Virus record (IMG/VR): IMGVR_UViG_3300029267_000930
Coordinates: 1-38,039 of that record
Strand: one strand, 5' to 3'
DNA: 38,039 nucleotides
From: a virus
In this document: positions 7,766-15,628 of the stretch, piece after piece
Layout: every line of letters begins with the position of its first letter
Position numbering within the stretch: the first letter of the stretch is position 1
The notes under the pieces: generated by a model
What the model was told of the DNA's origin: nothing
Database searches by the model: none
What the model saw: only the letters and a program-made list of their open reading frames with translations
Made by a program: the position numbers and the translations under genes

Positions 7766-8197
7766 TTATCCTTTCGCTGCTAACTGCTGAACCAGTTCGT
7801 CCACCTCTGAGAGATAGTCTGCATCCGGTTTTGTGTAGTTCTCGCTCTGCTGAGACAGTTTTCGTAATGTGTCACCAACATGCTTACGACGAGCGTTTTC
7901 TTTGGCTGTACGGATAATCGCGTCATACATCGATTCACCTTTCGACCTTTCGATGCCTGCGTGCGACCGCACCCACAAATCAATCTTGCTGGCTTCCTTT
8001 GATTTGTCGGCACACATCGTCAGTAGCTCTCGAAATCGCTCACTAACGCAATCATGTGAGTCCAATCGTTGCTCACCCGTTGCCATCATTGCACCAACTG
8101 CCATGAACAGGACCGCTTCCTCCCGTGCTGTGCGACGTTCGCGTCTGTTCGATAAACCGTTCATCTTCAGTCGGTAACTTTCCGTAGTCGCTGACAC
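7766..8197 (-). CDS. Hypothetical protein
   Basis: A 143-residue charged, largely helical protein without a recognised domain. The GTG at 8197 has no well-placed Shine-Dalgarno; Met12 (8164) is an alternative start. Residues 12-40 are Arg-rich (SNRRERRTAREE) and could touch nucleic acid. It sits 5 bases from the VRR-NUC gene and is probably co-translated with it. Confidence 0.55.
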   Translation of the reverse strand: MSATTESYRLKMNGLSNRRERRTAREEAVLFMAVGAMMATGEQRLDSHDCVSERFRELLTMCADKSKEASKIDLWVRSHAGIERSKGESMYDAIIRTAKENARRKHVGDTLRKLSQQSENYTKPDADYLSEVDELVQQLAAKG

Positions 8198-8303
8198 CTC
8201 TGAGATAACACCCGTGCATCTGAGGTTGACGTGCCTATGTGGTTTGTTGTTCGTTGGTAGTGCTAAGTCGTGCCATGTTTCATTGGATTCTCAACGTGCC
8301 CTC
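8198..8303 (-). other. Short intergenic region in the early operon
   Basis: This 106-bp stretch contains only very short frames (up to about 13 codons) and no convincing promoter or terminator. Confidence 0.3.
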
Positions 8304-8447
8304 CTACCCCGCAGATTGTTTTGTGTCGACTGCGAACTCAGTGGCTAATTCCTCACGACATGCACGTCTTGTGTTCAACACTACCCTGATATTCTTCCGG
8401 CGAGGCATACGGAGCACATCGCCACTCAGTTCTCTCTGACCTCTCAT
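8304..8447 (-). CDS. Small basic protein, possibly the 3' part of a longer broken gene
   Basis: A 47-residue frame from the ATG at 8447, which has GGAG 8 bases upstream. It is Arg-rich (MPRRKNIRVVLNTRRA) and might bind nucleic acid. The same frame looks coding further upstream (VDNLDRFERVGG and KADKPFGARRRKTDREYQ) up to an in-frame TGA at 8550-8552, and beyond that to an ATG at 8597 placed immediately after the stop of the preceding gene. So the true gene may be 98 codons with one internal TGA. Function unknown. Confidence 0.4.
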   Translation of the reverse strand: MRGQRELSGDVLRMPRRKNIRVVLNTRRACREELATEFAVDTKQSAG

Positions 8448-8597
8448 TTGGTACTCCCGGTCTGTTTTCCTCCTCCGGGCCCCAAATGGTTTGTCAGCCT
8501 TCCCTCCCACTCGTTCGAATCGGTCCAGGTTGTCGACAGTGACGAACTGTCAGCAGCAAACAAGTGGGTGGTGCTGCCTGCATACGTCGATGGGCAT

Positions 8598-8873
8598 CTA
8601 ATCCGGTCTGATCTCCACTTGATCATTGGTCACCAACAGAATGAATCCGACACGAAAGAACTGCATTGACTGGGCTGTCTTGCTGTACACGGAATCAAAC
8701 GTCGCGTCCTTGCGGACAACGCATGGCTCGAATGCCTTGTCACCAACTCGCTTAACCATTGCCTTGGTTCCTTTCTTGATGAAGTACACCGGCTTTGATG
8801 GTGTTGGCTTCGCACCTGGATACACCGTTTCCGTGCGTTTGCGTTGTTGTTCGCTTCCGGTCCAGTCCGTCAT
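8598..8873 (-). CDS. Hypothetical protein
   Basis: A 91-residue protein with a polar amino terminus, then a beta-rich body (KPVYFIKKGTKAMVKRV and MQFFRVGFILLVTND). The repeated short beta strands and basic surface would suit a small nucleic-acid or protein-binding fold, but no family is recognised. It lies 7 bases after the preceding small gene in the early operon. Confidence 0.55.
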   Translation of the reverse strand: MTDWTGSEQQRKRTETVYPGAKPTPSKPVYFIKKGTKAMVKRVGDKAFEPCVVRKDATFDSVYSKTAQSMQFFRVGFILLVTNDQVEIRPD

Positions 8874-8880
8874 TGTGATC

Positions 8881-9090
8881 TCAGTTAGAATGGTGCGATC
8901 TGCTGAATTCGTCGATATCCATTAACATTACCAGTGCGTCGAATTGAGCATTGGAGTCAGGATTGCGAATGCCTGCCTGCAGTGCCGCGATGATTGTGCC
9001 TACTGACCTGTCGCCACCATCAATGGCGTCCATGTCACTAACGTTTTTCTTTGCTTTTTCAAGTTTTTCTTGGAATGCGTGCTCGCTCAA
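8881..9090 (-). CDS. Small helical acidic protein
   Basis: A 69-residue protein. It starts at TTG, overlapping the stop of the helicase (TTGA), with a strong GGAGG 7 bases upstream, so its translation is coupled to the helicase. Residues 5-20 are a Lys/Glu helix and the rest is helical and acidic. It may be a helicase partner by position only. Confidence 0.6.
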   Translation of the reverse strand: MSEHAFQEKLEKAKKNVSDMDAIDGGDRSVGTIIAALQAGIRNPDSNAQFDALVMLMDIDEFSRSHHSN

Positions 9091-11774
9091 AACGGGACCT
9101 CCTCAGTTACGACACCATGACGCTTAGTCATTCGTGCCTCGACTTGTTGTTTGCCACCTTCCATCATCGCAATGTTCTGTTGCAGCTCCGGTCGGTCCAG
9201 GTTTTCCTTCATCCATCTCACATAGCCGCTCGGAATCTCGCTAAGCTTCTTTCCAGCGTGCTTGCCGAACGTGACGATGTAGTCTTTGCCAGTGCCGCTC
9301 CTCATCTTGGTGATCACAGCACCGGCCTGCTTCTTCGTGTAGCCTGTCGCTGTCTCCGCCTTGACTCCGAGTTTCATCAGCAGATTGACCTGCTTCTGAC
9401 TCGCCATGTCACGCGTTGGCTGATAGTCCGTGAAGGGATCGAACTGACCACCACCAAACAAATCGACATCGTGCGCTGAGTATTCACCCGACTCCGCATA
9501 GGTCCGTGTCTCCAGTCGTTGCCGTCTGCGTTCTTCTGCCCGCTTCTCTTTCTCTTCGCGGGCCTGCTTGGCTTTCTCGAACAACTCCTGCATGTCGACC
9601 GCTTCATCTGACTGGCGAGCCATCTGAACCGCCATCGACACGTCAGCTTCGACCGTTTCACCAGCGAGGCAATCAGCCACACTGACGAGCTTGTGACGTC
9701 CACTGTTCCCCACGAAATCAAGCACCGTGCAATAAGGCTTAACACTCGCAGCGATCGCAGCACGACGATCAATGGCAGTTACTGGACCGTCCACCGTTCC
9801 AGGCAATGGGCGAGTGCCTCTGCCAATAATCTGACAATTGCCAACAATGCAGACTTTTCCATTACGTCGTGTGACAAGAGTTCCAAGTTGTGATTGCACA
9901 CACCAAACATCCTCGGCACTCCAAGTCTCCACTTGAAACACTGGTCGGTCCTTTGAGTTGCATCCACCAATTGCTTTCCAGCAATTCTTTTTCAAGTGCA
10001 GCTTGAAAAGCGGGTTCTTTCCATGGTTCGGGTACGTTGCCATGTTGCAAGACCAACCACGACGAACTGCTAAGCTTTGAATCCTCTCGGCAAATGTCTT
10101 GTTCCCAGTTGAGATGTGATAGCTTGCTCGCTTCCAGTCCACGTTCTTCGGCTGCTTGTCCCCATCTCCCAAGTGAATCGCATGCAGTAACACGTCAAAC
10201 TGTTCTTCAGTCACAGCGTCAAGAGACTCTGCAAAGTCTTTACTCATGAATGGTTCTAGCTTGCCCCAACCAGTCAGATGTTTGTCGGTGCCGCGTGGCT
10301 TGCCGTGAGATATTGTCCATATCACAGCATCTGATGTGGCATTAAACGATGTCTGTCGCTCCTTAGTTGACTTTGTGAACTTGAATCGACATCCACTAAG
10401 CATTGCGTCAATGTCATTGACCCATGGTTGATGCTCACCTTGAGTGATAGTGATTTGCTTGGTGTATTTATTGATTGTCCCATCAGTCATCACCCACCCA
10501 ATGAATCGCAGTTCATCGTCAGACAATGGGACTCCATCGCTATCCTGGACACCTGACACAGGCACTCGAAATGTATCTACAGTGCGCGCTGCGTCTATCG
10601 CCTTCGTCCTTGTCCATGGTGTCCAAATGCGTTTCCGCCCACGCCTCGTTTTAATCAGCATGTCGTGATTGTCAGTCACGCGAATATCTAAGTGTGGACT
10701 TTGATATGAAACAAATCGCTCATTCGGAAATGCTGACCTTCGAATCTTTCCAATTACCTCACACCACTGAACCCTGCCGCTCAATGGATTCATTGATGCG
10801 ACTTGAGCAATCTGGTGAAGATCACCAATGCCTTTCCAGCCATCTGGAGTCAGTATTTCAGTCTTGCTATCGAGACAGTACAGACTCTCTGATTTCGTCG
10901 GTCGAGCATTGGCCACAATCGCTGTGTCTGGTGCGTCAAAGCCCTCCGTAGCGACCATGCAATTCACCAAAACCTGCGTTTCTTTGTTCTTGTACCGCTC
11001 GACAATCCGTTTCCGTTCATCTTTGTCTGTGCCACCGACAATCAGTTCCGCCGTCGCACCGTGACGATTGAACGATGCTGTGAAATGCTTGGCTGGCTCG
11101 ACTCCCGGCGCGAAAAACAGCACCTGTTGCCCGTTGGCTTCCTTGAGTGTCGGATACACAATCTCATGCAGTGTCTGTTCTTCGTCCGCTGTCAGCTCCA
11201 AAAAAGCTCTCGACAATTCCCCGTCTGCCAGATCACCGCCTGCTTTGGTTCCAACGCCACTGATATCAAGATGCTCACATTCCACAAACCGCTGACGAAT
11301 CGGACACAACCACCCCTCATTGATGCCCGTCAACAGGTCCATCTCATAGGCGACCGAATCAAACACATTGTGCAGCCCCACACCGTCCGCACGCTTAGGA
11401 GTTGCTGTCACGCCCAGAACGTTCAAATCCGGGTTGCCAGTCATGAAGTGCTTGAGGATGCGGCGGTAACTGGTCGCCGATGCGTGATGCGATTCATCAA
11501 TAATCACAGCACCAAAGTCGAGCGGATTCAGCTTGGTCATCCGATAGACTTTGCCGCTGCCTTTGCACTTGCCACAGTCACCGCCACCGCCACTGCACCA
11601 GTCACACTTACGAGTCGAGTTCAGCGTTTGCACAGTCGAGACCACAACATCTGTCCCTTTTGGGCAGAGTTGCGAACCCATCTCGATACCGGCAGTCAGA
11701 CCCGCCCGCTTAGCATGTCCGACCGCCTGAGTGATTAATTCCGTGCGATGTGCAATGACGAGAACTCTAGCCAC
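9087..11774 (-). CDS. DEAH-box SF2 helicase, carboxyl part, with intein (motifs Ia-VI)
   Basis: An 895-codon frame encoding helicase motifs Ia (VIAHRTEL, 6-13), II (IIDESHHAS, 91-99), III (VTATPKR, 122-128) and VI (CQIIGRGTRP, 647-656). Motif I is on the separate upstream ORF. Residues 57-70 hold two CxxC pairs before a CKGSG, a DnaJ-type zinc knuckle. An intein occupies 300-646 and splits motif VI from motif V. After splicing the product would be 548 residues. The tail has a Glu/Arg coiled coil (about 735-755) and a GKHAGKKLSEIPSGYVRWM segment that resembles DUF3820. The GTG start has GGAGG 9 bases upstream and overlaps the upstream stop by 8 bases. It probably unwinds DNA in replication or recombination. 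Confidence 0.85.
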   Translation of the reverse strand: MARVLVIAHRTELITQAVGHAKRAGLTAGIEMGSQLCPKGTDVVVSTVQTLNSTRKCDWCSGGGGDCGKCKGSGKVYRMTKLNPLDFGAVIIDESHHASATSYRRILKHFMTGNPDLNVLGVTATPKRADGVGLHNVFDSVAYEMDLLTGINEGWLCPIRQRFVECEHLDISGVGTKAGGDLADGELSRAFLELTADEEQTLHEIVYPTLKEANGQQVLFFAPGVEPAKHFTASFNRHGATAELIVGGTDKDERKRIVERYKNKETQVLVNCMVATEGFDAPDTAIVANARPTKSESLYCLDSKTEILTPDGWKGIGDLHQIAQVASMNPLSGRVQWCEVIGKIRRSAFPNERFVSYQSPHLDIRVTDNHDMLIKTRRGRKRIWTPWTRTKAIDAARTVDTFRVPVSGVQDSDGVPLSDDELRFIGWVMTDGTINKYTKQITITQGEHQPWVNDIDAMLSGCRFKFTKSTKERQTSFNATSDAVIWTISHGKPRGTDKHLTGWGKLEPFMSKDFAESLDAVTEEQFDVLLHAIHLGDGDKQPKNVDWKRASYHISTGNKTFAERIQSLAVRRGWSCNMATYPNHGKNPLFKLHLKKNCWKAIGGCNSKDRPVFQVETWSAEDVWCVQSQLGTLVTRRNGKVCIVGNCQIIGRGTRPLPGTVDGPVTAIDRRAAIAASVKPYCTVLDFVGNSGRHKLVSVADCLAGETVEADVSMAVQMARQSDEAVDMQELFEKAKQAREEKEKRAEERRRQRLETRTYAESGEYSAHDVDLFGGGQFDPFTDYQPTRDMASQKQVNLLMKLGVKAETATGYTKKQAGAVITKMRSGTGKDYIVTFGKHAGKKLSEIPSGYVRWMKENLDRPELQQNIAMMEGGKQQVEARMTKRHGVVTEEVPF
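9837..10877 (-). mobile_element. Intein with LAGLIDADG homing endonuclease domain
   Basis: Residues 300-646 of the helicase ORF (347 residues) form an intein. It begins with Cys1 in CLDSKTEILTPDGW (block A) and carries the block B motif VTDNHDML. Two dodecapeptide-like endonuclease motifs are visible: RFIGWVMTDGTI near 423-434 and LLHAIHLGDGDK near 529-540. Block F lies at WSAEDVWCVQS, and it ends KVCIVGN before Cys+1. Rejoined exteins give KSESLY-CQIIGRGTRP, an intact helicase motif VI. The penultimate residue is Gly rather than the usual His, a known but less common variant. The second endonuclease motif keeps Asp, so homing activity is possible. Confidence 0.93.
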
Positions 11775-11985
11775 GACAAACGTCCTCCATGATCGCTGTA
11801 AAAATCACGCTTTTTCCAAGACCAGTTGCAAGACATGCCAGCGTCACGCGATTGCCCATAGCCCAGTGTTCATGAACTGACTTGCGGCACTCTAACTGAT
11901 ACGGTCGCAATGTCACCTCTTCCGATGCCTTGATGTCTTCCACAACGGGTGAATCGTCCAGCTCTGCAAACAGACTCATTGTCAT
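11767..11985 (-). CDS. SF2 helicase amino-terminal part carrying motif I (Walker A)
   Basis: A 72-residue ORF holding the start of an SF2 helicase: a Q-motif-like TLRPYQLECRKSV and Walker A ATGLGKS, followed by VIFTAIMEDV. It stops exactly where the next strand of the RecA-like domain should continue, and the next ORF resumes with VLVIAHRTEL. The ATG overlaps the stop of the ParB-like gene (ATGA) and has GGAGGT 7 bases upstream. It ends at a TAG 8 bases inside the following ORF. This is either a natural two-chain helicase or a single frameshift. ATP binding would need this piece, so the two products must work together if the helicase is active. Confidence 0.8.
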   Translation of the reverse strand: MTMSLFAELDDSPVVEDIKASEEVTLRPYQLECRKSVHEHWAMGNRVTLACLATGLGKSVIFTAIMEDVCRG

Positions 11986-12914
11986 TTCGCCACCTCCGTT
12001 TGCAGATGGTTTTTGCGTCCATGTGGGAAGTATCCCCAACCTTTGCAACGGTCGCACTTGTCACCGTGGCAATATGGACAAACAACATGGAACCGGGCCT
12101 GATGCAACTCGTCCTTGATGTCTTTGATGGCCTTGTCAATCACCTGCGGATTGACCATCTCGCAGCCTGGACGCTCGGCAAACTCCAGCAGCTCCCGCTT
12201 CAATTCGTCTAACTGGTGACGCTTTGAATTGATCTGCATCACCTGAGCGTGAGACTCCTTGAGGTGCGCAGGAATCGGCGTTCCATCCGTATCACGAATA
12301 ATCGACGCTTCCTCAATCTCCTCAACATCAAACGTAATGCCACCACTTACCTTGCCAGTTTCGCGAGCGCGTTGGACATCGCCTTTGTTGTCGTCTTTCT
12401 TAGGCGCCTTGCGTTTCTTTCCATCCTTGCCTGTGCGAGTCGACTTTTTCTCATCTCCGCTTGAACTGTAAATATTTACAGTTGACGCCTCTCTCACGCT
12501 CGCAACCAATGGTGCTGACACCTTGGCCTTGTCAGCAATCCAGCGGTCGGACTTCTGTTGCCACTCGTCATCTTCGAGAAGAATCCGCACGGCTTTGCGT
12601 TTGTCTGCGTTGCTGCGTTTCAGTCCGTGGGCTGCGTTGGCTCCCACAGCAGCAAGGATGGCATCACGTTGCGTCCCTTGAATCACATTGGCCTGGATCG
12701 TTCCAAACCCAGCTGCTTTGTGTGCATGCCATCGGTGAAACCCATCGGACAACCAGTATTGCGAGCCATCGAAGTAGACCTCAATCGGCGGCAGTCCGTC
12801 GCCATTGGTCTCTGTCAGGATGTCTCTGTAATCCTTGACCGCGTCATTGTCGATTTCTTCGCGTGCCTGTGTTCCGCCATCAATGCGGATGTTGTCAACC
12901 TTGAGCGTTTTCAT
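11982..12914 (-). CDS. ParB/sulfiredoxin-like nuclease-domain protein with zinc knuckle
   Basis: A 310-residue protein. The ParB-N/sulfiredoxin fold covers about 1-100, with the signature SDGFHRWHAHKAAG (Asp57 to Arg61) and a DAILAAVGANAAHG helix. An Ala/Lys-rich DNA-binding stretch follows (DKAKVSAPLVASVREAST). Then comes a Lys-rich linker, a long helical section, and a carboxyl CPYC...CDRCKGWGYF zinc knuckle (Cys279, 282, 287, 290) of DnaJ type. The ATG at 12914 has GGAGG 9 bases upstream and overlaps the upstream stop (ATGA). Phage proteins of this family can be DNA-binding regulators or nucleases, and a partition role would need a centromere site that was not found. Confidence 0.8.
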   Translation of the reverse strand: MKTLKVDNIRIDGGTQAREEIDNDAVKDYRDILTETNGDGLPPIEVYFDGSQYWLSDGFHRWHAHKAAGFGTIQANVIQGTQRDAILAAVGANAAHGLKRSNADKRKAVRILLEDDEWQQKSDRWIADKAKVSAPLVASVREASTVNIYSSSGDEKKSTRTGKDGKKRKAPKKDDNKGDVQRARETGKVSGGITFDVEEIEEASIIRDTDGTPIPAHLKESHAQVMQINSKRHQLDELKRELLEFAERPGCEMVNPQVIDKAIKDIKDELHQARFHVVCPYCHGDKCDRCKGWGYFPHGRKNHLQTEVAK

Positions 12915-13000
12915 AACGGCCAAACCTCCATCACCACCTTAAGAATCCCCACAGTCACTCCCGACGCGATCAATGCGTCTTTGCATTCAGCGATTGTCAA
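12911..13000 (-). CDS. 29-residue microprotein between methyltransferase and ParB-like genes
   Basis: A tiny frame encoding MTIAECKDALIASG followed by a hydrophobic VTVGILKVVMEVWPL tail. It starts at TTG inside the stop of the methyltransferase (TTGA) with AGGAGGT 6 bases upstream. It ends with a TGA overlapping the ATG of the ParB-like gene (ATGA). Coupling on both sides argues that it is translated. The first half looks like a short helix and the second could insert in a membrane or pack on a partner. Function unknown. Confidence 0.55.
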   Translation of the reverse strand: MTIAECKDALIASGVTVGILKVVMEVWPL

Positions 13001-13914
13001 AACAACACCTCCTGACGTGACTCGTCGATGGCCTTTTCCAAGTTTCGGCATGCGATCTTGTAGTAGCTCGGTTTGAGTTCGATGCCTATGAATTTGCGGT
13101 GCATCTTCAAGCTGCAATAACCCTCGCTCCCAATTCCAGCGAATGGGCTCAATACGACATCGCCGGGATTACTCCACAACTGCAATGCTCGCTCAATCAC
13201 GTCGAGCTGCAATGGGCAAATGTGTCTTTCGTCATCCTGCTCGCGCCCTTCACGGTAGTTGTTCAGCGTCCGATTCATTCTTATGTCTGACCACACTGGA
13301 CTGGCGTATTTCTGCCAGACGTCAATAGAGAATCGCCCTTCGCTTCGGAACTCTGAATCATCACCAATAAACATATTGAATGCACCGGCAACGGGCTCTG
13401 GACGTTCACCTGTCTTGCGAAACGTGCATAGGTAGTCCGGGATTCCTTGACGACTCATCGATGAGTCTTTGACGATCTGCTTGTGCAGCAGCCCCAACGC
13501 CTTTGTTCGCTGCATGGCTGTCACTGGATCCTTCCAAATGCAGACTTCGCTGTGATAAATCCAGCCCGCCGCCTCAAATGCACGAATCACGTCGCCGCGA
13601 AAGTCACGAATTCCGATGTATCCGCTGTGCTGCTTTGTTGTCGGTAGATTCATGCAATGCACACTGCAATTAGACCCTGGCTTGGCGGCTCTCAGTAGCT
13701 CAGGAATGAGAAAGTTGAAGTGCCCCCAAAACTCCTCATCACTCTTGCAATTGCCCATGTCGCGCTCGCTGTCCGAGTATGTATACAGGCTTGCAAACGG
13801 TGGTGAAAACACCGTGAACCCAACTGAGTCGTCGGGGATCTCCTGAATCACCTCGCAGCAATCGCCATTAAATAGCGAGTAGTCGTCGGTAGTTACCTGA
13901 TCAATGCAATGCAC
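12997..13914 (-). CDS. DNA (N4-cytosine or N6-adenine) methyltransferase, beta class
   Basis: A 305-residue amino-methyltransferase. The catalytic motif SPPF (37-40, in FTVFSPPFASLY) comes first and the S-adenosylmethionine-binding motif FAGIGSEG (258-265) is near the carboxyl end. That order defines the beta class; the SPP form is frequent in N4-cytosine enzymes. A FIGIEL motif follows. No restriction enzyme is nearby, so it is an orphan enzyme that may protect phage DNA from host restriction. Its start overlaps the end of the SNF2-like helicase by 14 bases, suggesting that the two are made together. Confidence 0.9.
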   Translation of the reverse strand: MHCIDQVTTDDYSLFNGDCCEVIQEIPDDSVGFTVFSPPFASLYTYSDSERDMGNCKSDEEFWGHFNFLIPELLRAAKPGSNCSVHCMNLPTTKQHSGYIGIRDFRGDVIRAFEAAGWIYHSEVCIWKDPVTAMQRTKALGLLHKQIVKDSSMSRQGIPDYLCTFRKTGERPEPVAGAFNMFIGDDSEFRSEGRFSIDVWQKYASPVWSDIRMNRTLNNYREGREQDDERHICPLQLDVIERALQLWSNPGDVVLSPFAGIGSEGYCSLKMHRKFIGIELKPSYYKIACRNLEKAIDESRQEVLF

Positions 13915-15316
13915 AAGCTTCTCCTGTTAGCCATGACGGAATTGTGATTTGCGATGTAGCCTTGTAGTCGGCCACAGGTTTTCGACCGTACAGTTGAGAG
14001 AACATGCCATCCCTCATTGCTTCTGTCATACCAGACATCATTTCAGTAAAATCAGACTGTTTGCGGCTCAATGTGTCAGCAAGGTTGGTCTCATTGTCGC
14101 TCATGACAATGTGACAGTTCACTTGATTAGACTGACCGAAGCGATAGAAGCGACGAATCGCCTGATACCACATCTCGAATGAGAAGTTGGCCATGTATGT
14201 TGTGTTGCGGCAGTGCTGCCAGTTCAGTCCAAACCCTCCGATCTTAGGCTTCGTGATCAACACTCGCTCTTTTCCCAGCGTGAACGCTTCGAGCTTGTCA
14301 CATTTCGATTCTTCGGAGTCCGAGCCACGCACTTCAACTGCGTCAGGTATCACTTTTCGCAGTGCATCCGCTTCCGTGTTAGTGTCCACCCAGCACACCC
14401 ACGACTCATTGCTATTGTTCACTAATCCAGAAATCAGCTCCGCTTTTTCTTTAGCTGACCGCCCCTTCTCTTTGTAGATATTGGTTGCGGAAACCTCGCT
14501 ACCCGCGTTAAACAAAAAACCTGCTGGCGCCTCATCGGACTCGACAACGTGCTCACAGATGTTTAGTTCCGGCAACGCGTAGCCTTCGTCGCTAAATCCG
14601 ATGTCCGATGGTTTGCCGATAGCCAGTGCCCATGACGATACCCAATTCCAGAAATTTGACTTTGCATGGCCCCTTAGTCGCCATTTGGATGTCTCGCCAC
14701 CATCGTGAACAAAGAACTGTGACAGCATCACATCACGCTGCATGACACCCAAAAACTCGCATTGGTTGCCAAGTTCCATGTGGTCATTCGGTGCTGGTGT
14801 TGCCGTGGCAACCATGCGATACTTAGTTTCACTAAACGCGTCGCACAACGCTCGTTTCGTCTTACCCGCAAAACTCTTGAGAATGCTCGCTTCGTCCAGG
14901 CAAACCGCATCAAATGCGGATGGATCAAACTTGTGCAACTTCTCATAGTTCGTGACGTTGATGCCGCTCGCGACTTCGCTGGAGTCTTTGACAACCCTAA
15001 TGTCGCAGTCGATATCAAACTTCTCAGCTTCCCTCAGCATCTGCGGGCCAACAGCTACCGGCGTCAACAGCAATGCACGCTTGGCACCACCCTTGCGAAT
15101 CATCAGCCGCAACCAGTCGAGTTCCATGAGAGACTTGCCCAGTCCGCAATCTGCGAACGTTCCACAGCGACCTTTTGCGGCGTTCCATTTCACAATCGCA
15201 CGCTGAAAGTCGAACGCGTTCGGATTGACGTCGGATTCATCGATGTCAATTCCGCATGACTCGTGACGTCGATGCTTGGATGCGATGAAATCGTGATAGC
15301 TTTTTACTTGAGCCAT
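13901..15316 (-). CDS. SNF2-like SF2 helicase/translocase
   Basis: A 471-residue protein with helicase motifs: I DCGLGKS (56-62), II LDEAS (140-144), III VATATPAPND (169-178), and VI QAIRRFYRFGQ (about 380-390). An EMLGN-type segment after motif III and the GFGLNWQ motif V are typical of phage SNF2-like proteins found next to DNA methyltransferases. It is likely to remodel or unwind DNA during replication or methylation. The ATG at 15316 has GGAG 9 bases upstream and lies in the overlap with the previous gene's end; an in-frame start at 15379 lies inside that gene. The SNF2-MTase pair may act on phage DNA as one unit. Confidence 0.88.
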   Translation of the reverse strand: MAQVKSYHDFIASKHRRHESCGIDIDESDVNPNAFDFQRAIVKWNAAKGRCGTFADCGLGKSLMELDWLRLMIRKGGAKRALLLTPVAVGPQMLREAEKFDIDCDIRVVKDSSEVASGINVTNYEKLHKFDPSAFDAVCLDEASILKSFAGKTKRALCDAFSETKYRMVATATPAPNDHMELGNQCEFLGVMQRDVMLSQFFVHDGGETSKWRLRGHAKSNFWNWVSSWALAIGKPSDIGFSDEGYALPELNICEHVVESDEAPAGFLFNAGSEVSATNIYKEKGRSAKEKAELISGLVNNSNESWVCWVDTNTEADALRKVIPDAVEVRGSDSEESKCDKLEAFTLGKERVLITKPKIGGFGLNWQHCRNTTYMANFSFEMWYQAIRRFYRFGQSNQVNCHIVMSDNETNLADTLSRKQSDFTEMMSGMTEAMRDGMFSQLYGRKPVADYKATSQITIPSWLTGEACALH

Positions 15317-15528
15317 ATGACCGTCTCCCCTGTCACCTGATGTCCAACGGAAGCAATCTCGGACTTGTGGAACAGCCACTCCGCACGGGACTGGTCACCT
15401 GTTGGCATTTCCGACCAGCGACCGTAAGCACGCCAATTGCCATCTTCGTCACGGGCCACCATGTAACCGCCCTCGCATTCTTGGCCAGTGGCGGGCGATG
15501 TCCGTTCGTGTTTAACCACGACCTTCAT
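15304..15528 (-). CDS. Small hypothetical protein upstream of the SNF2-like helicase
   Basis: A 74-residue protein starting MKVVVKHERTSP, with GGAG 8 bases before the ATG at 15528. It has a beta-rich centre (GGYMVARDEDGNWRAYGRW) and no recognised domain. It is the first minus-strand gene after the divergent ribbon-helix-helix gene, so its upstream region is a likely control point for the helicase, methyltransferase and ParB-like block. Confidence 0.6.
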   Translation of the reverse strand: MKVVVKHERTSPATGQECEGGYMVARDEDGNWRAYGRWSEMPTGDQSRAEWLFHKSEIASVGHQVTGETVIWLK

Positions 15529-15540
15529 TGCGTCACTCCA

Positions 15541-15582
15541 AAGAAAAACCCCAAGCGACTGGAGAAGCAAGCCGCAAGGGGT
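15541..15582 (-). terminator. Possible terminator/attenuator before the helicase operon
   Basis: On the minus strand CCCC-TT-GCG pairs with CGC-TT-GGGG around a 14-base loop and is followed by TTTTTCTTT. The stem has a 2-bp internal mismatch. It lies just upstream of the gene starting at 15528, so it could stop transcripts arriving from the earlier operon or regulate entry into the helicase operon. Confidence 0.4.
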
Positions 15583-15628
15583 GAATCCGGTTTCCCGGTC
15601 GATTCTGTTGTCCGGCATCCTTCTCCAA

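Noticed and set aside
11061-11738. Plus-strand open frame of 225 codons
   Set aside because: It is antisense to the conserved helicase motifs, which fix the coding strand here.
11982-12914. ParB-like protein as evidence for a plasmid partition system
   Set aside because: No ParA ATPase and no centromere-like repeat array were found nearby; phage ParB-fold proteins often do other jobs.
13901-15316. SNF2-like helicase and methyltransferase as a restriction or DISARM-type defence locus
   Set aside because: No restriction nuclease or other defence component accompanies them, and the genes sit within the phage early operon.
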